Shown one piece after another: positions 29,116-38,859 of a DNA stretch of 64,000 nt (within the stretch, counting starts at the first letter, position 1; every line of letters starts with the position of its first letter). The notes below the pieces were generated by a model, which made no database searches, was not told the origin of the DNA, and saw only the letters and a list, made by a program, of their open reading frames with translations. The stretch comes from Huaxiibacter chinensis (GTDB lineage Bacteria; Pseudomonadota; Gammaproteobacteria; Enterobacterales; Enterobacteriaceae). Location: positions 62,001 through 126,000 of the forward strand of contig NZ_JAJVHF010000001.1 of NCBI RefSeq assembly GCF_022171985.1, written 5' to 3'. The position numbers and the translations under genes were made by a program.

Positions 29116-29802
29116 ATGAGTCAGGTTAAAGACGTTATTGTCCAGGGCCTCTGGAAAAACAACTCCGCGCTGGTACAGCTGCTGGGCATGTGTCCGCTGC
29201 TGGCGGTGACCTCGACCGCCACCAATGCCCTGGGCCTGGGGCTGGCGACAACGCTGGTCCTGACGCTGACAAACCTGTCCATTTCCGCGCTGCGCCGCTG
29301 GACACCGTCTGAAATCCGTATTCCTATTTACGTCATGATCATCGCCTCGGTGGTGAGCGTGGTACAGATGCTGATTAACGCCTATGCGTTTGGCCTGTAT
29401 CAGTCACTGGGGATCTTTATTCCGCTGATCGTCACCAACTGTATTGTTGTTGGTCGTGCAGAAGCCTTTGCGGTAAAAAATGACCCGCTGATCTCCGCCC
29501 TCGACGGCTTTGCCATCGGCATGGGCGCTACCGGGGCCATGTTCGTGCTGGGCTCAATGCGTGAAATACTGGGCAACGGAACCCTGTTTGACGGCGCCGA
29601 CGCGTTACTGGGCGGCTGGGCGAAGTCTCTGCGCATTGAGGTCTTCCATACCGACACGCCGTTCCTGCTGGCCATGCTGCCGCCCGGCGCGTTTATCGGC
29701 CTTGGCATGATGCTGGCGGTGAAATATGTCATTGATGAAAAGCGCCAGCGCCGGGCAGCGGAGCGTAGCCCGCAGGAAGGGATCCCCGAGAAGGCTTCAT
29801 GA
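29116..29802 (+). CDS. rsxE: RsxE, Rsx/Rnf subunit E
   Basis: Integral membrane subunit homologous to RsxA; the two are inverted-topology partners in the complex. The 228 residues have six spans and the paired cysteine motifs [13 protein letters not shown] and [14 protein letters not shown]. The stop overlaps the nth start by four bases (ATGA). Confidence 0.95.
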   Translation: MSQVKDVIVQGLWKNNSALVQLLGMCPLLAVTSTATNALGLGLATTLVLTLTNLSISALRRWTPSEIRIPIYVMIIASVVSVVQMLINAYAFGLYQSLGIFIPLIVTNCIVVGRAEAFAVKNDPLISALDGFAIGMGATGAMFVLGSMREILGNGTLFDGADALLGGWAKSLRIEVFHTDTPFLLAMLPPGAFIGLGMMLAVKYVIDEKRQRRAAERSPQEGIPEKAS

Positions 29803-30434
29803 ACAAAGAGAAACGCATCACCATCCTCTCCCGCTTGCGGGAGAATGACCCACACCCGACCACGGAGCTGAATTTCTCCTCGCCTTTCGAACTGCTGATT
29901 GCGGTGCTGCTTTCAGCGCAAGCCACCGACGTCAGCGTCAATAAAGCGACGGCGAAGCTCTATCCCGTGGCGAACACCCCAGCCGCCCTGCTCGCGCTGG
30001 GCGTCGAGGGGGTGAAATCCTATATTAAGACGATCGGCTTGTTTAACAGCAAAGCTGAAAACGTCATCAAAACCTGCCGTATGCTGCTGGAGCAGCATGG
30101 CGGTGAGGTGCCGGAAGACAGGGCAGCGCTGGAGGCCTTACCCGGCGTCGGACGTAAAACCGCGAACGTGGTGCTCAATACGGCTTTTGGCTGGCCGACC
30201 ATCGCCGTTGATACCCATATCTTCCGTGTCTGTAACCGCACGCAGTTTGCCCCGGGCAAAAACGTCGAGCAGGTGGAAGAAAAACTGCTGAAGGTGGTTC
30301 CGGCAGAGTTCAAAGTTGATTGCCACCACTGGTTCATCCTTCACGGTCGTTACACCTGTATAGCGCGTAAACCTCGCTGCGGCTCCTGCATTATCGAAGA
30401 TTTATGTGAGTACAAAGAGAAAGTGTACGCCTGA
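29799..30434 (+). CDS. nth: Nth, endonuclease III
   Basis: Base-excision-repair glycosylase/AP lyase that removes oxidised pyrimidines from DNA. It is 211 residues, the E. coli length. The helix-hairpin-helix [12 protein letters not shown] contains the catalytic lysine K120, and D138 lies in VDTHIFRV. The [4Fe-4S] ligands are C187, C194, C197 and C203. Its place as last gene of the rsx operon links repair of oxidised DNA to redox control, as in E. coli. Confidence 0.97.
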   Translation: MNKEKRITILSRLRENDPHPTTELNFSSPFELLIAVLLSAQATDVSVNKATAKLYPVANTPAALLALGVEGVKSYIKTIGLFNSKAENVIKTCRMLLEQHGGEVPEDRAALEALPGVGRKTANVVLNTAFGWPTIAVDTHIFRVCNRTQFAPGKNVEQVEEKLLKVVPAEFKVDCHHWFILHGRYTCIARKPRCGSCIIEDLCEYKEKVYA

Positions 30435-30480
30435 TCCCTCGCTTTTTGTCTTCGATACGCTCGGCATTCCCCGCGCCTCT

Positions 30481-30512
30481 GACAGGTTTACGGTAAGCCT
30501 GTCATTTTCCCC
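30481..30512 (+). terminator. Rho-independent terminator of rsx-nth
   Basis: TGACAGGTTTA (30481-30491) pairs with TAAGCCTGTCA (30495-30505) over 11 bp with one wobble and a CGG loop. TTTTCCCC follows. Confidence 0.75.
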
Positions 30513-30613
30513 TTCTTTATTCGCCTTATTCCTTCAGACACCTGTGGAATATGCGGTCAATTAACAATCAAACAGGTTAATTGTTTTTTTGTCAGCGAAA
30601 ATTTCTATACATA

Positions 30614-30629
30614 TGTGATCGGGATCACT
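30614..30629. promoter_or_regulatory. Candidate CRP site upstream of dtpA
   Basis: TGTGA-TCGGGA-TCACT matches 9 of 10 core CRP bases and has an AT-rich left flank (ATA). It is 421 bp from the dtpA start, so either dtpA has a long leader or the site serves an unannotated transcript. Confidence 0.55.
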
Positions 30630-31049
30630 CTGATAACCTGTTGTTGAAATTTTGTTGCCAAAATCAACCTAAGCCCTTGGACAGGCTGTATCCCGCCGCA
30701 CTTACACAACAGATTAAACCAGACATTTTTCAGAATATGGGCTATATGACTGCTATTCAGGCAAGACAGCAGAACATATCGCCATAAGGGATCGCCAGCC
30801 GGGGGTAAGCAGTGAAAAAAACTACTAATATCGAAGCGGAAAGATTTAACGCTAAATAACATTTGTATGATCCGAGGATTATACCACGTAAGTTATATGT
30901 AACAGAGTATTACAAATGACTTGTCAGAACAGGCAGGATAGTGAACATTACCTGCCGTTTCCCCTCCCAATATAACTATAAGGCGAATGGACTACGGTCT
31001 AACGCTGTGAACACCCCCGTTAATATGGGATGTAAAAAAAGAGGTATAT

Positions 31050-32558
31050 GTGTCTACTGCAAACAATAAACCAACAGAAGAAAGCGTCAGCCTGAACGCT
31101 TTCAAACAACCAAGAGCGTTTTATCTCATCTTCTCTATCGAGTTATGGGAACGCTTTGGTTACTACGGCCTGCAAGGGATTATGGCCGTCTACCTGGTTA
31201 AACAACTGGGTATGTCTGAAGCGGATTCCATCACACTGTTCTCTTCTTTTAGTGCCCTGGTTTACGGTCTGGTTGCTGTCGGCGGCTGGCTGGGCGATAA
31301 AGTATTGGGCACCAAACGCGTTATCATGCTGGGTGCTATCGTGCTGGCGATTGGTTATGCGCTGGTCGCATGGTCCGGTCACGATGCCGCTATGGTCTAT
31401 ATGGGTATGGCAGCCATTGCCGTGGGTAACGGCTTGTTTAAAGCTAACCCGTCTTCCCTGCTCTCAACCTGCTACGCAAAAGATGACCCGCGTCTGGACG
31501 GCGCTTTCACCATGTACTACATGTCGGTGAACATCGGATCCTTCTTCTCTATGCTGGCAACGCCATGGCTGGCGGCGAAGTATGGCTGGAGCGTTGCATT
31601 CTCGCTGTCCGTAGTGGGTATGCTGATTACCGTTGTGAACTTTGCGTTCTGCAAGCGCTGGGTGAAACAGTACGGTTCTAAGCCAGACTTCGAACCTGTC
31701 CATATGGGCAAGCTGATGGCGACTATCGCAGGCGTTGTGGTGCTGGTTGCGATTGCCACCTGGCTGCTGCATAACCAGGGCGTAGCACGTGCGGTTCTGG
31801 GTCTGGTTGCCCTGGGTATCGTGTGCATCTTTGCAAAAGAAGCCTTCGCCATGAAAGGCGCTGCTCGTCGTAAGATGATTGTTGCCTTTATTCTGATGCT
31901 GGAAGCGATTGTCTTCTTCGTGCTGTACAGCCAGATGCCGACGTCACTGAACTTCTTCGCGATCCGTAACGTTGAGCACTCTATTCTGGGTATCGCCTTC
32001 GAGCCGGAGCAGTATCAGGCGCTGAACCCGTTCTGGATCATGATTGGTAGCCCGATTCTGGCCGCTATTTATAACAAAATGGGCGACCGCATGCCTATGC
32101 CGCACAAGTTTGCAATCGGCATGATGCTGTGTTCTGGCGCCTTCCTCGTGCTGCCGCTGGGCACCAGGTTTGCAACAGACGCAGGCATCGTTTCCGTTAG
32201 CTGGCTGATTCTGAGCTACGCCCTGCAGTCCATCGGTGAACTGATGATCTCCGGTCTGGGTCTGGCAATGGTGGCGCAGCTGGTTCCACAGCGCCTGATG
32301 GGCTTCATTATGGGTAGCTGGTTCCTGACCACGGCTGGCGCGGCACTGATTGCAGGTAAAATCGCCAATCTGATGGCGGTGCCTGAGAACGTGACCGATC
32401 CGCTGGTCTCCCTGGAAGTTTACGGTCGTGTGTTCATGCAGATTGGTATCGCTACGGGCGTCATTGCCGTGCTGATGATGCTGACTGCACCGAAACTGAA
32501 CCGTATGACGGTTGACGACGAACAGCCGGCCAAATCAACGGATACCGCGACGGCCTGA
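31050..32558 (+). CDS. dtpA: DtpA (TppB), di-/tripeptide:proton symporter
   Basis: POT/PTR-family inner-membrane symporter importing di- and tripeptides. It is 502 residues with 14 expected spans. The family motif [10 protein letters not shown] (about 28-37) contains the proton-linked ExxERFxYY signature, and FYxxINIGSF-type motif [13 protein letters not shown] follows. The start is GTG at 31050 (GTG TCT ACT GCA), as in E. coli, preceded by GAGG. The long upstream leader is discussed with the 615-bp gap. Confidence 0.96.
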   Translation: MSTANNKPTEESVSLNAFKQPRAFYLIFSIELWERFGYYGLQGIMAVYLVKQLGMSEADSITLFSSFSALVYGLVAVGGWLGDKVLGTKRVIMLGAIVLAIGYALVAWSGHDAAMVYMGMAAIAVGNGLFKANPSSLLSTCYAKDDPRLDGAFTMYYMSVNIGSFFSMLATPWLAAKYGWSVAFSLSVVGMLITVVNFAFCKRWVKQYGSKPDFEPVHMGKLMATIAGVVVLVAIATWLLHNQGVARAVLGLVALGIVCIFAKEAFAMKGAARRKMIVAFILMLEAIVFFVLYSQMPTSLNFFAIRNVEHSILGIAFEPEQYQALNPFWIMIGSPILAAIYNKMGDRMPMPHKFAIGMMLCSGAFLVLPLGTRFATDAGIVSVSWLILSYALQSIGELMISGLGLAMVAQLVPQRLMGFIMGSWFLTTAGAALIAGKIANLMAVPENVTDPLVSLEVYGRVFMQIGIATGVIAVLMMLTAPKLNRMTVDDEQPAKSTDTATA

Positions 32559-32585
32559 TTGTTCTCGGGAAACGAATAAAGAGAA

Positions 32586-32617
32586 GCTGCTAACTGTGCG
32601 TTAGCGGCTTTTTTTTT
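32586..32617 (+). terminator. Rho-independent terminator of dtpA
   Basis: GCTGCTAAC and GTTAGCGGC form a 9-bp stem with one wobble and a TGTGC loop. Nine T residues follow. Confidence 0.9.
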
Positions 32618-32666
32618 ATCCTGCGCCGCACTAACATGTAAGAACCTCAGCACAAAGGAGTTACCG

Positions 32667-33272
32667 ATGAAACTGTTCTACAAACCGGGTGCCTGTTCGC
32701 TTGCTTCACACATCACACTGCGCGAGAGCGGTAAAGATTTTACGCTCGATGGCGTCGACCTGATGAAAAAGCGCCTTGAAAACGGCGATGACTTCCTCGC
32801 AATTAACCCGAAGGGACAGGTTCCCGCTCTCTTGCTGGATGACGCTACGCTGCTTACCGAAGGCGTCGCCATTATGCAATATCTGGCTGACACCGTCCCC
32901 GATCGTCAGCTACTGGCACCTGCCGGCAGCATTGCGCGTTATAAGACGCTGGAATGGCTCAACTACATTGCAACCGAACTGCATAAAGGTTTTACGCCGC
33001 TGTTCCGCCCGGATACGCCAGAAGAGTACAAACCCACCGTGCGTACGATGCTGGAGAAAAAGCTGCAGTATATTGATGAGTCATTGAAAGACGATCAGTG
33101 GATTTGTGGCCCACGCTTCACGATAGCCGATGCGTATCTGTTTACGGTTCTGCGCTGGGCGCGTGCGGTGAAACTGAATATGGACGGGTTAGATCATATC
33201 GCGGCATATATGGCACGTGTTGAAGAACGCCCGGCCGTTGCCGCGGCGCTGAAAGCGGAAGGGCTTAACTAA
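32667..33272 (+). CDS. gstA: GstA, beta-class glutathione S-transferase
   Basis: Cytoplasmic enzyme conjugating glutathione to electrophiles. It is 201 residues, the E. coli length, with a thioredoxin-like N-domain carrying the beta-class cysteine C10 ([10 protein letters not shown]) and [13 protein letters not shown], then an all-helical C-domain. The start has AAGGAG at a good distance. The gene stands alone between dtpA and the convergent pdxY. Confidence 0.95.
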   Translation: MKLFYKPGACSLASHITLRESGKDFTLDGVDLMKKRLENGDDFLAINPKGQVPALLLDDATLLTEGVAIMQYLADTVPDRQLLAPAGSIARYKTLEWLNYIATELHKGFTPLFRPDTPEEYKPTVRTMLEKKLQYIDESLKDDQWICGPRFTIADAYLFTVLRWARAVKLNMDGLDHIAAYMARVEERPAVAAALKAEGLN

Positions 33273-33334
33273 AGAGTCGTTTAATAGTGCCGGCTGACGC
33301 AGCGATGGCCCGGTTTACAGACCGGGTATACGTT

Positions 33335-33353
33335 GCGCCCTCCGGCGCTTTTT
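33335..33353 (+). terminator. Rho-independent terminator of gstA
   Basis: A short GCGCC/GGCGC stem with a CTCC loop is followed by TTTTT, reaching the pdxY stop. A second hairpin (CCCGGT/ACCGGG) lies just upstream at 33309-33326. Confidence 0.65.
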
Positions 33354-34212
33354 AAAGCTGGGTTGCGCTGAAATAGTGCTCTGGTTTCGCAATACGATCC
33401 TGTGCCGCGACGACCTGCAACTCATATTCCTGCATATTTTTTGTCGCAATCATAATTTCGTATACCGCCGCGGTCACATGCTCAAGCGCGTCACGCAGTG
33501 AAGCACCTTGCAGCAATTTAACCAACAGTAATCCGCTGGTTACATCGCCCACGCCAACCGGCTGACGCGCGCCAAAATCCACCAACGGCCGGCTGATATG
33601 CCACGCCTCATCCTTCGTGACCAGCAACATCTCGAAGCGATCCTGGCTGAGCCCCGCCCGCGCAAGATGCTTCACCAGCACGATTTCCGGCCCCTGGGCA
33701 ATCAGTTCCCGACACGCCGCAACCGCGTCTTCGACGCTATTGACCGGATGCTCGCAGAGAATTTCCAGCTCGATCAAATTAGGCGCGATAATGTCGCTGG
33801 CGGGCAGCGCGTGGCGCACGTGAAACTCCGCTACGCCTGGCGCAACGATGCAGCCTTTCTCAGGGTGGCCCATAACCGGGTCGCAGAAATATTTTGCCGC
33901 CGGGTTGGCCGCCTTAACCTGACGCACGATGCCAAGGATATGTTCGCCCTGCTCTGCCGAGCCGAGATAGCCGCTCAGGACCGCATCACAGCGTTTCAGC
34001 TGATCGATATCGGCAATGCCTTGCACAATTTCGGTCAGGTGAGAGGGAGGCATAACGCATCCGGTCCATTTGCCGTACTGCGTATGATTTGAAAACTGGA
34101 CGGTATTCAAAGGCCAGACATTGGCACCGAGGCGACGCATGGGGAATTCTGCAGCACTGTTACCCGCATGCCCAAAAACAACGTGGGACTGAATGGCGAG
34201 GATGTTATTCAT
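33352..34212 (-). CDS. pdxY: PdxY, pyridoxal kinase 2
   Basis: Kinase of the ribokinase superfamily that phosphorylates pyridoxal in B6 salvage. The 286-residue protein begins [21 protein letters not shown]. It has [14 protein letters not shown] and the anion-hole/catalytic motif [13 protein letters not shown]. The ATG at 34212 is preceded by GGTAAG; a GTG four codons upstream is also in frame. It lies 62 bp after tyrS, separated by a strong hairpin, the E. coli tyrS-pdxY order. Confidence 0.95.
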   Translation of the reverse strand: MNNILAIQSHVVFGHAGNSAAEFPMRRLGANVWPLNTVQFSNHTQYGKWTGCVMPPSHLTEIVQGIADIDQLKRCDAVLSGYLGSAEQGEHILGIVRQVKAANPAAKYFCDPVMGHPEKGCIVAPGVAEFHVRHALPASDIIAPNLIELEILCEHPVNSVEDAVAACRELIAQGPEIVLVKHLARAGLSQDRFEMLLVTKDEAWHISRPLVDFGARQPVGVGDVTSGLLLVKLLQGASLRDALEHVTAAVYEIMIATKNMQEYELQVVAAQDRIAKPEHYFSATQL

Positions 34213-34228
34213 TTTTCTTACCACAACC

Positions 34229-34261
34229 CTGAAAATAAAGGGGCGTGGTTTCCCACGCCCC
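34229..34261 (-). terminator. Hairpin between tyrS and pdxY
   Basis: GGGGCGTGG and CCACGCCCC form a perfect 9-bp stem with a 4-nt loop. On the minus strand it is followed by TTTATTTT, so it looks like a real terminator inside the tyrS-pdxY unit. It may reduce read-through into pdxY. Confidence 0.78.
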
Positions 34262-34274
34262 TACTGACTATTAA

Positions 34275-35549
34275 TTACTTCCAGCAAACCAGACAGTAGT
34301 TCTTTTTACCGCGACGCAGCAGCGTATAACGGCCATACAGACGATCGCTTTCAACGAAGGTGTATTCCGGATCGGCCTGCTTCTCGCCGTTAATGGTAAT
34401 AGCATTAGACGCGATGGTTTTGCGCGCCTGACCGCGAGACGGTTGAAGTTCGGAATCCACCAGCGCCTGCATCAAATCAGCGCCCTTATCCATCTCAACC
34501 ATAGGGACGCCATCCTGCGCCAGCTGTTCGAAGTCCTCTTCGCTCAAATCGCTTAAGGTGCCGTTGAACAGGCTTGCCGTAATGCGTTTCGCCGCAGCCA
34601 GGCCGGCTTCACCGTGAACCAGTTTGGTGACCTGATCGGCCAGCACATACTGCGCACGTGGCGCTTTGCCGCTGTTCTTGTCTTCTTCTTCCAGAGCGTT
34701 GATGTCGGCAATGTCCATAAAGGTGAAGAATTTCAGGAAGCGGTAAACGTCCGCATCGGCGGTGTTAATCCAGAACTGGTAGAATTTGTACGGGCTGGTT
34801 TTCTTAGGATCGAGCCATACCGCGCCACCTTCGGTTTTACCGAACTTGGTGCCATCCGCTTTGGTGATCAGCGGAACGGTCAGGCCAAATACCTGATTCT
34901 GGTGCAGACGACGGGTCAAATCGATACCCGAGGTAATGTTACCCCACTGGTCGGATCCGCCAATTTGCAGCGCAACGCCGTGCAGTTTATTCAGGCAGGC
35001 AAAATCATACCCCTGCAACAGGTTGTAGGAGAACTCGGTAAAAGAGATGCCCTGATCGTCACGGTTCAGACGCTGTTTAACCGCTTCTTTGTTGATCATC
35101 TGATTCACGGAGAAGTGCTTGCCGATATCACGGAGGAAGGTCAGCACGTTCATGCTGCCAAACCAGTCGTAGTTGTTAGCAGCAATGGCCGAGTTGTCGC
35201 CGCAGTCAAAGTCGAGGAACGGTGCGACCTGCTTGCGAATTTTGTCTACCCACTCCTGCACGGTATCTTCCGTATTCAGTTTACGCTCGGCGGCTTTAAA
35301 GCTTGGGTCACCAATCAGACCGGTCGCACCACCCACCAGAGCAACAGGTTTGTGGCCCATCTCCTGGAAGCGTTTCAGGCATAACAAGGGAACAAGATGC
35401 CCCAAATGCAAGCTATCGGCGGTGGGATCGAAGCCGCAATAGAGCGCGATCGGGCCTTGCGCCAGTCGCTCTGCTAACGCTTCTTCGTCCGTCACCTGAG
35501 CCACGAGGCCCCGCTCTTGCAATTGTTTAATCAAGTTACTGCTTGCCAT
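34275..35549 (-). CDS. tyrS: TyrS, tyrosyl-tRNA synthetase
   Basis: Essential class I aminoacyl-tRNA synthetase. It is 424 residues, the E. coli length. The catalytic motifs are HLGH (48-51) and KFGKT; the tyrosine-binding segment [13 protein letters not shown] is present, and a C-terminal S4 RNA-binding domain ends [13 protein letters not shown]. The ATG at 35549 gives [10 protein letters not shown]; the frame opens further upstream but without family support. It sits between pdxH and pdxY, linking tyrosine charging with B6 genes as in E. coli. Confidence 0.97.
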   Translation of the reverse strand: MASSNLIKQLQERGLVAQVTDEEALAERLAQGPIALYCGFDPTADSLHLGHLVPLLCLKRFQEMGHKPVALVGGATGLIGDPSFKAAERKLNTEDTVQEWVDKIRKQVAPFLDFDCGDNSAIAANNYDWFGSMNVLTFLRDIGKHFSVNQMINKEAVKQRLNRDDQGISFTEFSYNLLQGYDFACLNKLHGVALQIGGSDQWGNITSGIDLTRRLHQNQVFGLTVPLITKADGTKFGKTEGGAVWLDPKKTSPYKFYQFWINTADADVYRFLKFFTFMDIADINALEEEDKNSGKAPRAQYVLADQVTKLVHGEAGLAAAKRITASLFNGTLSDLSEEDFEQLAQDGVPMVEMDKGADLMQALVDSELQPSRGQARKTIASNAITINGEKQADPEYTFVESDRLYGRYTLLRRGKKNYCLVCWK

Positions 35550-35618
35550 CAAATTCTCCATGTATAAACGACTGCACCTCTGTCGGTACACGACTTTTCG
35601 CCTAACGCGAAAGGTACA

Positions 35619-35654
35619 TAGAATAAAGCGCAAGCGCGGCGTGCGCTAGCGCTT
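35619..35654 (-). terminator. Hairpin after pdxH
   Basis: Twelve-base arms beginning AAGCGC (35626-35637 and 35643-35654) pair with one mismatch. On the minus strand TTTATTCTAT follows. It probably ends or attenuates the pdxH transcript before tyrS. Confidence 0.6.
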
Positions 35655-35674
35655 AACACAACAAATTTCGGGGA

Positions 35675-36331
35675 TTAGGGGGCCAGTCGGTCAATTTTCC
35701 ATGCGCCATTGTCGCGCTGGTATAAAAAGCGGTCATGGAGACGATGTTCGCCGCCCTGCCAGAACTCCATCTGGTCGATGGGGATACGGAAACCGCCCCA
35801 GAAGCTGGGTAAAGGGACTTCGCCCTGCTGGAATTTTTGTTTCAGTTCGAGGAATTTGCTCTCCAGCACGCCGCGGGCGGAGATACGGCTCGACTGTTTT
35901 GACACCCAGGCGCCAATCTGGCTATCGCGGGGGCGACTGTGGAAATATTTGACCACTTCCAGGGTGGAAAGCCGTTCGGCTTTGCCCGTTACCATCACCT
36001 GGCGCTCCAGCATATGCCACGGGAAGAGCAGGCTAATACGGGGATTATTGTCCAGATGGTGGGCTTTGCGGCTGCCCAGATTGGTATAAAACACCAGACC
36101 TTTCTCATCATAGTGCTTAAGCAAGACGATACGCTGGTAAGGCTGACCGTTTTCATCCACGGTCGCAACGACCATCGCCGTGGGGTCGGCGAGCTTCGCT
36201 TCGCACGCCTGTTTCAGCCAGCGTTCAAAAAGCACGAGGGGTTCAGCGGGAAGATCCTGACGGCGCAGGCCGCCTTTGGTGTATTCACGGCGTAGATGCG
36301 CTATTTGCTGCAATTCATCGTTATCTGACAT
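35675..36331 (-). CDS. pdxH: PdxH, pyridoxine/pyridoxamine 5'-phosphate oxidase
   Basis: FMN enzyme making pyridoxal 5'-phosphate, the last step of B6 synthesis and salvage. It is 218 residues, the E. coli length. The flavin-binding [18 protein letters not shown], substrate residues in [19 protein letters not shown], and the C-terminal signature [12 protein letters not shown] are conserved. It follows mliC on the same strand in the anmK-mliC-pdxH order. Confidence 0.96.
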   Translation of the reverse strand: MSDNDELQQIAHLRREYTKGGLRRQDLPAEPLVLFERWLKQACEAKLADPTAMVVATVDENGQPYQRIVLLKHYDEKGLVFYTNLGSRKAHHLDNNPRISLLFPWHMLERQVMVTGKAERLSTLEVVKYFHSRPRDSQIGAWVSKQSSRISARGVLESKFLELKQKFQQGEVPLPSFWGGFRIPIDQMEFWQGGEHRLHDRFLYQRDNGAWKIDRLAP

Positions 36332-36388
36332 GACGTTAGCTGAGATGAGGAGTGGGTGGCGCTATTGTGCGCCGCCCCTCAGAAAATC

Positions 36389-36712
36389 TCAACGCTTTGG
36401 ATTCTGCAGTGTGCAGTTGCTCAGTACCACGTTGTCGCGCTTGTACACCGTTGCACTGTCGCCTTTTGACCAGAAGACATAAATACCGTCGGTATAACGT
36501 GCGCCGGAGGCTGACATGCCCTCTTTCAGGGTCAACAGTTTATTATCGAAGACAAAACTGGCTTCCTGACGCGGATTATTGAGCTTCACCGTCAGCGGTT
36601 TTTCATCGCAGCGATAGTCCAGCGTGTCGGTATGCATACGTTCGACAAACTGGTTGTAGTAACTACAACCTGACAGTACGAGGGGGATAATAGCGAGAAG
36701 AATTTTTTTCAT
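36389..36712 (-). CDS. mliC: MliC, membrane-bound C-type lysozyme inhibitor
   Basis: Outer-membrane lipoprotein inhibiting C-type lysozyme. The 107-residue precursor has a lipoprotein signal with lipobox LSGC (C16) and a beta-barrel MliC domain. The conserved motif [18 protein letters not shown] contains the serine and lysine that enter the lysozyme active site; cysteines in YRCDE and SNCTLQ probably form a disulfide. The ATG at 36712 gives MKKILLAI; the longer frame to 36802 adds a non-signal sequence and was rejected. Confidence 0.94.
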   Translation of the reverse strand: MKKILLAIIPLVLSGCSYYNQFVERMHTDTLDYRCDEKPLTVKLNNPRQEASFVFDNKLLTLKEGMSASGARYTDGIYVFWSKGDSATVYKRDNVVLSNCTLQNPKR

Positions 36713-36807
36713 GGGCCTGTTCCGAAGACTTTCCTGGTCCTGGAGGGCGAAAACACCCTCCTCTGGTTCGTCAGATAGTAACGTCAACGGAAAGCCCTGC
36801 AATTCAG

Positions 36808-37932
36808 TTAACTCTGATTATTCCGTGGATTGGCTGGAAAAATGGCCCCTAACACGCTCGCTTCACGGGCACCGGTGACGGAAGGAAGATTGCCTGGTAA
36901 ACCGGCAACGGTGCGCCAGGCAAGCCAGGCAAAGGCCAGCGCTTCCATATCATCACCGCTGATCCCCGCTTCATCCGTTGTCGTAACTTCCGTTCCCGGC
37001 AATAGCCCCGCCAGACGCGCCATTAAGAGTGGATTCCGGCTCCCTCCGCCACAGACCAGCAGACGTTCACAGCCCCCGCTCAAAAGCACCTGTTCAGCAA
37101 TGGACGTTGCCGTCAGTTCAACCAGGGTGGCCTGTACGTCCTGCGGCGCCAGCCCCGGGAACGCTGCGAGCTGACGCTCAAGCCAGCTGTAGTTGAAATA
37201 CTCTCTTCCGGTGCTTTTCGGTGCAGGCAAGGCGAACCAGGGATCGCTCAGCATGGATTGCAGAAGCGGTATGATCACTTTTCCTTCGCAGGCCCACTGC
37301 GCGTCTTTATCGTACGGTTTACCGCACTGACGCCAGATCCACGCATCCATGAGCATATTGCCCGGACCCGTGTCATAGCCCCGCACAGGTTGATCCGGAA
37401 TCAGCATGGAAAGGTTAGCGATGCCGCCGATGTTGAGCACCATACGCCGTTCGTGCGGATGCGCCAGCAACGCCTGATGGAAGGCCGGTACAAGCGGCGC
37501 ACCCTGACCGCCAAGCGCCATATCACGACGACGGAAATCCCCCACCACGGCAACACCGGTTTTCGCTACAATCTGGTTGTTATCGCCTATTTGCAGCGTG
37601 TGCGGTGCCGCGCCGGTAGGCTCATGCCAGACCGTTTGTCCGTGACAACCAATCGCGACCACATCCTGCGGGCGCAGTTTCTCTTGATCCATCAGCGCCT
37701 GAACCGCATCGGCAAATAACGCACCAAGCTGCACATCCAGTCGTCCAAGCTGTGAAAGTGTCAGTTGCTGGCCCTGACAGATGTCCAGAACGGCTTGCTT
37801 GAGCACAACAGGGATAGGCCAGGTGAGGCTCGCCTGTTGTGCCACCATGTTTTCGTCAATGGTAGCCAATACAACATCTACCCCATCAAGACTGGTACCT
37901 GACATAACGCCAATGTAACGACCCGATTTCAT
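36808..37932 (-). CDS. anmK: AnmK, anhydro-N-acetylmuramic acid kinase
   Basis: Kinase that converts anhydroMurNAc, released in cell-wall recycling, to MurNAc-6-phosphate. The 374 residues show the ASKHA-fold phosphate motif [12 protein letters not shown] near the N-terminus, [22 protein letters not shown] split by the substrate loop, and the C-terminal [14 protein letters not shown]. It is the first gene of a minus-strand unit anmK-mliC-pdxH that combines wall recycling with lysozyme defence. It is divergent from slyB. Confidence 0.95.
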   Translation of the reverse strand: MKSGRYIGVMSGTSLDGVDVVLATIDENMVAQQASLTWPIPVVLKQAVLDICQGQQLTLSQLGRLDVQLGALFADAVQALMDQEKLRPQDVVAIGCHGQTVWHEPTGAAPHTLQIGDNNQIVAKTGVAVVGDFRRRDMALGGQGAPLVPAFHQALLAHPHERRMVLNIGGIANLSMLIPDQPVRGYDTGPGNMLMDAWIWRQCGKPYDKDAQWACEGKVIIPLLQSMLSDPWFALPAPKSTGREYFNYSWLERQLAAFPGLAPQDVQATLVELTATSIAEQVLLSGGCERLLVCGGGSRNPLLMARLAGLLPGTEVTTTDEAGISGDDMEALAFAWLAWRTVAGLPGNLPSVTGAREASVLGAIFPANPRNNQS

Positions 37933-38046
37933 GCGCTTTCCTTATTTGCGAGAGGTAATGAATACCACTCCACCATAAACCGCCCCGCTTTGCTATGACG
38001 GGATAATACTTTTTAACAATCATCCTTACGTCAGAGTAGCCCGCTT

Positions 38047-38081
38047 CGTTTATGTGTTGTTAAGCTAAATTCAAGTACAAT
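38047..38081 (+). promoter_or_regulatory. PhoP box and -10 element of slyB
   Basis: CGTTTA (38047-38052) and TGTTAA (38058-38063) are 11 bp apart, as in the PhoP consensus. A TACAAT hexamer follows at 38076-38081 after 12 bp. slyB is a PhoP target in E. coli and Salmonella. Confidence 0.75.
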
Positions 38082-38184
38082 TTTCTGATTGGTAGTGCAA
38101 AGATATGATCTATGGCGCTCTATGCCATATAATTTAGCCATGACGGATGCTCAGATTGAGCGTTTTGGTGAACAGGAGATTCAA

Positions 38185-38652
38185 ATGATTTTACGTGTAC
38201 TGGGCGTATCGATGATTGGACTGACGCTGGCGGGCTGTGTGAACAACGACTCCCTTTCAGGAGACGTTTATACCGCAGGCGAAGCTAAACAAGTTCAGAA
38301 CGTCACCTACGGTACGGTTGTGAATGTACGTCCTGTCCAGATTCAGGGTGGCGACGACAACAACGTGATCGGTGCAATCGGCGGTGCTGTTCTGGGCGGT
38401 TTCCTGGGTAACACCGTTGGCGGCGGCACAGGGCGTTCACTGGCAACAGCAGCAGGTGCTGTGGCTGGCGGCGTAGCGGGTCAGGGTGTTCAGGGATCGA
38501 TGAACAAAACGCAGGGTGTCGAGCTGGAGATTCGCAAAGACGACGGTAATACCATTATGGTTGTGCAGAAACAGGGTAATACCCGTTTCTCAGCAGGCCA
38601 GCGTGTTGTTCTGGCAAGCAACGGCAGCCAGGTCACCGTCTCTCCACGCTAA
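38185..38652 (+). CDS. slyB: SlyB, outer-membrane lipoprotein
   Basis: Lipoprotein induced by PhoP that stabilises the outer membrane under stress. The 155-residue precursor, the E. coli length, has lipobox LAGC (C18). A glycine-rich double-span-like segment (GAIGGAVLGGFLGNTVGGG and AAGAVAGGVAGQGVQG) typical of 17-kDa surface antigens is followed by a soluble C-domain (QRVVLASNGSQVTVSPR). The ATG at 38185 follows AGGAGATTCAA. Confidence 0.96.
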   Translation: MILRVLGVSMIGLTLAGCVNNDSLSGDVYTAGEAKQVQNVTYGTVVNVRPVQIQGGDDNNVIGAIGGAVLGGFLGNTVGGGTGRSLATAAGAVAGGVAGQGVQGSMNKTQGVELEIRKDDGNTIMVVQKQGNTRFSAGQRVVLASNGSQVTVSPR

Positions 38653-38657
38653 CGTGA

Positions 38658-38696
38658 ATAAACGATGTGGCCCTTGGACCACATCGTTTATCTTTA
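38658..38696 (+). terminator. Rho-independent terminator of slyB
   Basis: A perfect 13-bp stem (ATAAACGATGTGG and its complement) with an 8-nt loop is followed by CTTTATAT. It opens the AT-rich tract described below. Confidence 0.78.
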
Positions 38697-38760
38697 TATA
38701 TTCATTATATAAATATATTAATATAATTATATTTACAGAACATATAATTCACCCTTCTGT
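38691..38760. other. Extremely AT-rich tract upstream of the diguanylate cyclase
   Basis: About 70 bp composed almost wholly of A and T with repeated TATA/ATAT steps, in sharp contrast to the moderately GC-rich neighbours. It contains many possible -10-like sequences and resembles an H-NS nucleation region. It marks the boundary between slyB and an added gene. Confidence 0.6.
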
Positions 38761-38859
38761 TATATTGTCCTTGCGCAAAGTCTCATTTATCCAAATCAAT
38801 TAAACTGTCCTGATTATTGGCTCCGGGCCGCTTCCTCTTATCAATGACAAGATTAATTT

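Larger units (their letters stand above)
30435..31049. other. 615-bp intergenic region between nth and dtpA
   Basis: No convincing gene was found; short frames here have no ribosome-binding site or recognisable product. The region holds the rsx-nth terminator (30481-30510) and a strong CRP-type site (30614-30629). The rest is AT-rich sequence that presumably contains the dtpA promoter and a long leader. dtpA is OmpR-activated in E. coli, but no OmpR site could be assigned. Confidence 0.7.

Noticed and set aside
36652..36670. Perfect 9-bp inverted repeat GGTTGTAGT-A-ACTACAACC in mliC
   Set aside because: It encodes the conserved lipobox region (GCSYYNQ), so codon content explains it; no regulatory context was seen.
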